A stretch of 64,000 nt of DNA from Bradyrhizobium hereditatis (GTDB lineage Bacteria; Pseudomonadota; Alphaproteobacteria; Rhizobiales; Xanthobacteraceae): the NCBI RefSeq assembly GCF_020329435.1, contig NZ_JAGKJK010000019.1, forward strand, positions 94,472 through 158,471, read 5' to 3'. Position numbers and translations under genes: made by a program. Shown one piece after another: positions 63,313-64,000 of the stretch (position 1 is its first letter; every line of letters starts with the position of its first letter). The notes beneath the pieces are model-generated. The model made no database searches and was not told the DNA's origin. It saw only the letters and a program-made list of their open reading frames with translations.

Positions 63313-63558
63313 ATGAACAAAAACACTGATGAACCAATTCTCAAGGCAGAGATGGAGCTCGATGCTGACAGGCGGAAGTTTCTGGCGGCATGCGGCAGAT
63401 TTGCCGTTGTGACGCCTCCCGCTGTGACCCTGTTACTATCAACTTCAATGAATTCCGATGCGATTGCACGCTCCGGCAGCGGTGGGGAAGGCGGAAGACC
63501 GCCTCACCGCCCTGATCTGCCTAACTGGCTTGAGCGGTTCCTTGACTGGTTGTTCTAG
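63313..63558 (+). CDS. Putative modified-peptide precursor (leader plus Gly-rich tail)
   Basis: 81 residues from MNKNTDEPIL; upstream TTG and GTG codons are in frame but lack a site. The first part is polar (KAEMELDADRRKFLAACGRF), then a hydrophobic stretch VVTPPAVTLLLSTSMNSDAIA, then a Gly-rich tail GSGGEGGRPPHRPDLP ending NWLERFLDWLF. The layout could be a leader plus core of a ribosomally made modified peptide; alternatively the RRKFL twin-arginine followed by a hydrophobic stretch and AIA could be a Tat export signal. It lies 122 bases from the divergent kinase gene. Function is unproven. Confidence 0.55.
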   Translation: MNKNTDEPILKAEMELDADRRKFLAACGRFAVVTPPAVTLLLSTSMNSDAIARSGSGGEGGRPPHRPDLPNWLERFLDWLF

Positions 63559-63856
63559 GCACTCCTGTCGATTCAGGCCAAGCTGTGAGCGCACGATCGT
63601 CGACTATCCGCGAGTTTAGGGGGCCGCAACATGCTGATGATGTTCCGCGGCTCGCGGATTGAACACCGGTTTCCTGGGCGCGCGACTACATCATGTGTAT
63701 CGACGTCGAACGCGCGCAGCGCGATCGTCAGTTGCGTCCGACCTTTGATTTCATGTTCCTCGGTAGGAGGTCGGCACGCTTCAGCGAGCCGCCCTGCGAA
63801 AGGTGCTTGAACGCGGTTGGGACTACAACGAGGACGACGCGCAGCAGCTCCACTGA

Positions 63857-64000
63857 TTAGGACCTGCTGCCTCTCCTCCATTTATCGTCCTCACCACCAC
63901 CGTAGCCTGGTGCTGATCCCGCGCCGCCGCGAGAGCCGCCGGGACCGCCGCTGCGAGAGCCATTCGCGGCCGAAGCACCCCCGCCGCCACCCCCACCACC
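63857..64000 (-). CDS. C-terminal part of second Gly-rich peptide gene (runs off window)
   Basis: Only the C-terminal 47 codons are visible, on the reverse strand with a stop at 63857-63859. The sequence begins with eight Gly, then ASAANGSRSGGPGGSRGG, AGSAPGYGGGEDDKWRRG. The Gly-rich style resembles the tail of the peptide gene at 63313, so a second member of the same kind is possible. The start lies outside the window, so the leader cannot be checked. Confidence 0.5.
   Translation of the reverse strand, partial: GGGGGGGGASAANGSRSGGPGGSRGGAGSAPGYGGGEDDKWRRGSRS

Noticed and set aside
1..64000. CRISPR arrays, rRNA genes, intact tRNA genes, replication origins
   Set aside because: Looked for by eye; no regular repeat-spacer series, rRNA-like sequence or complete tRNA was seen. 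Only the 3' tRNA fragment at about 15 kb was found.

Overview
The window looks like a chromosomal segment of a high-G+C alphaproteobacterium, most likely Bradyrhizobium or a close relative in the Nitrobacteraceae. This rests on the family mix (rhizobial phosphonate gene order, IS481 remnant, H-NS-type and PilZ small proteins, DUF892 protein, YeiH/LysR pair). It is an inference from recognised protein families; no database search was possible.

Layout. (1) 1-0.53 kb: broken IS481-family transposase. (2) 0.86-14.7 kb: a zinc-starvation block. It holds a Zur repressor, a ZnuA-like binding protein in an operon with an unknown small periplasmic protein and an L,D-transpeptidase, an ABC-2 transporter (ATPase plus two permeases, one with an apparent frameshift), a TonB-dependent receptor with a PepSY membrane partner, and two COG0523/CobW GTPases. 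Closely related palindromic operators occur at three places, so the block reads as one Zur regulon. A 3' tRNA fragment at about 14.98-15.02 kb and the IS remnant may mark the edges of an acquired segment. (3) 15.5-30.8 kb: a cell-surface signalling cassette (STN/TonB-C protein, ECF sigma factor, FecR anti-sigma) in front of a 4243-residue filamentous-haemagglutinin-like adhesin. (4) 31-45.1 kb: a complete C-P lyase phosphonate system (phnGHIJKLMN, phnCDEE, phnF, a second phnM-like gene, an acetyltransferase, a DUF1045 protein, a flavoprotein) with three PHO-box-like sites and one perfect PhnF-type palindrome. (5) 45.2-53.4 kb: ordinary metabolic genes (LysE exporter, DUF892 protein, SDR, LysR with YeiH, nitroreductase, acyl-CoA dehydrogenase). 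(6) 53.6-57.1 kb: a gene-poor stretch of small proteins (H-NS-like, PilZ, Cys-rich secreted, coiled-coil). (7) 57.3-60.9 kb: dTDP-L-rhamnose genes rmlB, A, C and D. (8) 61-64 kb: a peptide-modification-like locus: a PqqD/HPr-kinase fusion, a nucleotidyltransferase, a short leader-plus-Gly-rich-tail peptide gene, and a second Gly-rich gene running off the window end.

The most promising candidates for undescribed biology are the last locus, the Zur-controlled ABC-2/TonB/PepSY system, and the STN-TonB-C/sigma/FecR control of a giant adhesin. Functions stated below come from family recognition by eye; start codons were chosen from ribosome-binding sites, overlaps and family length where possible.
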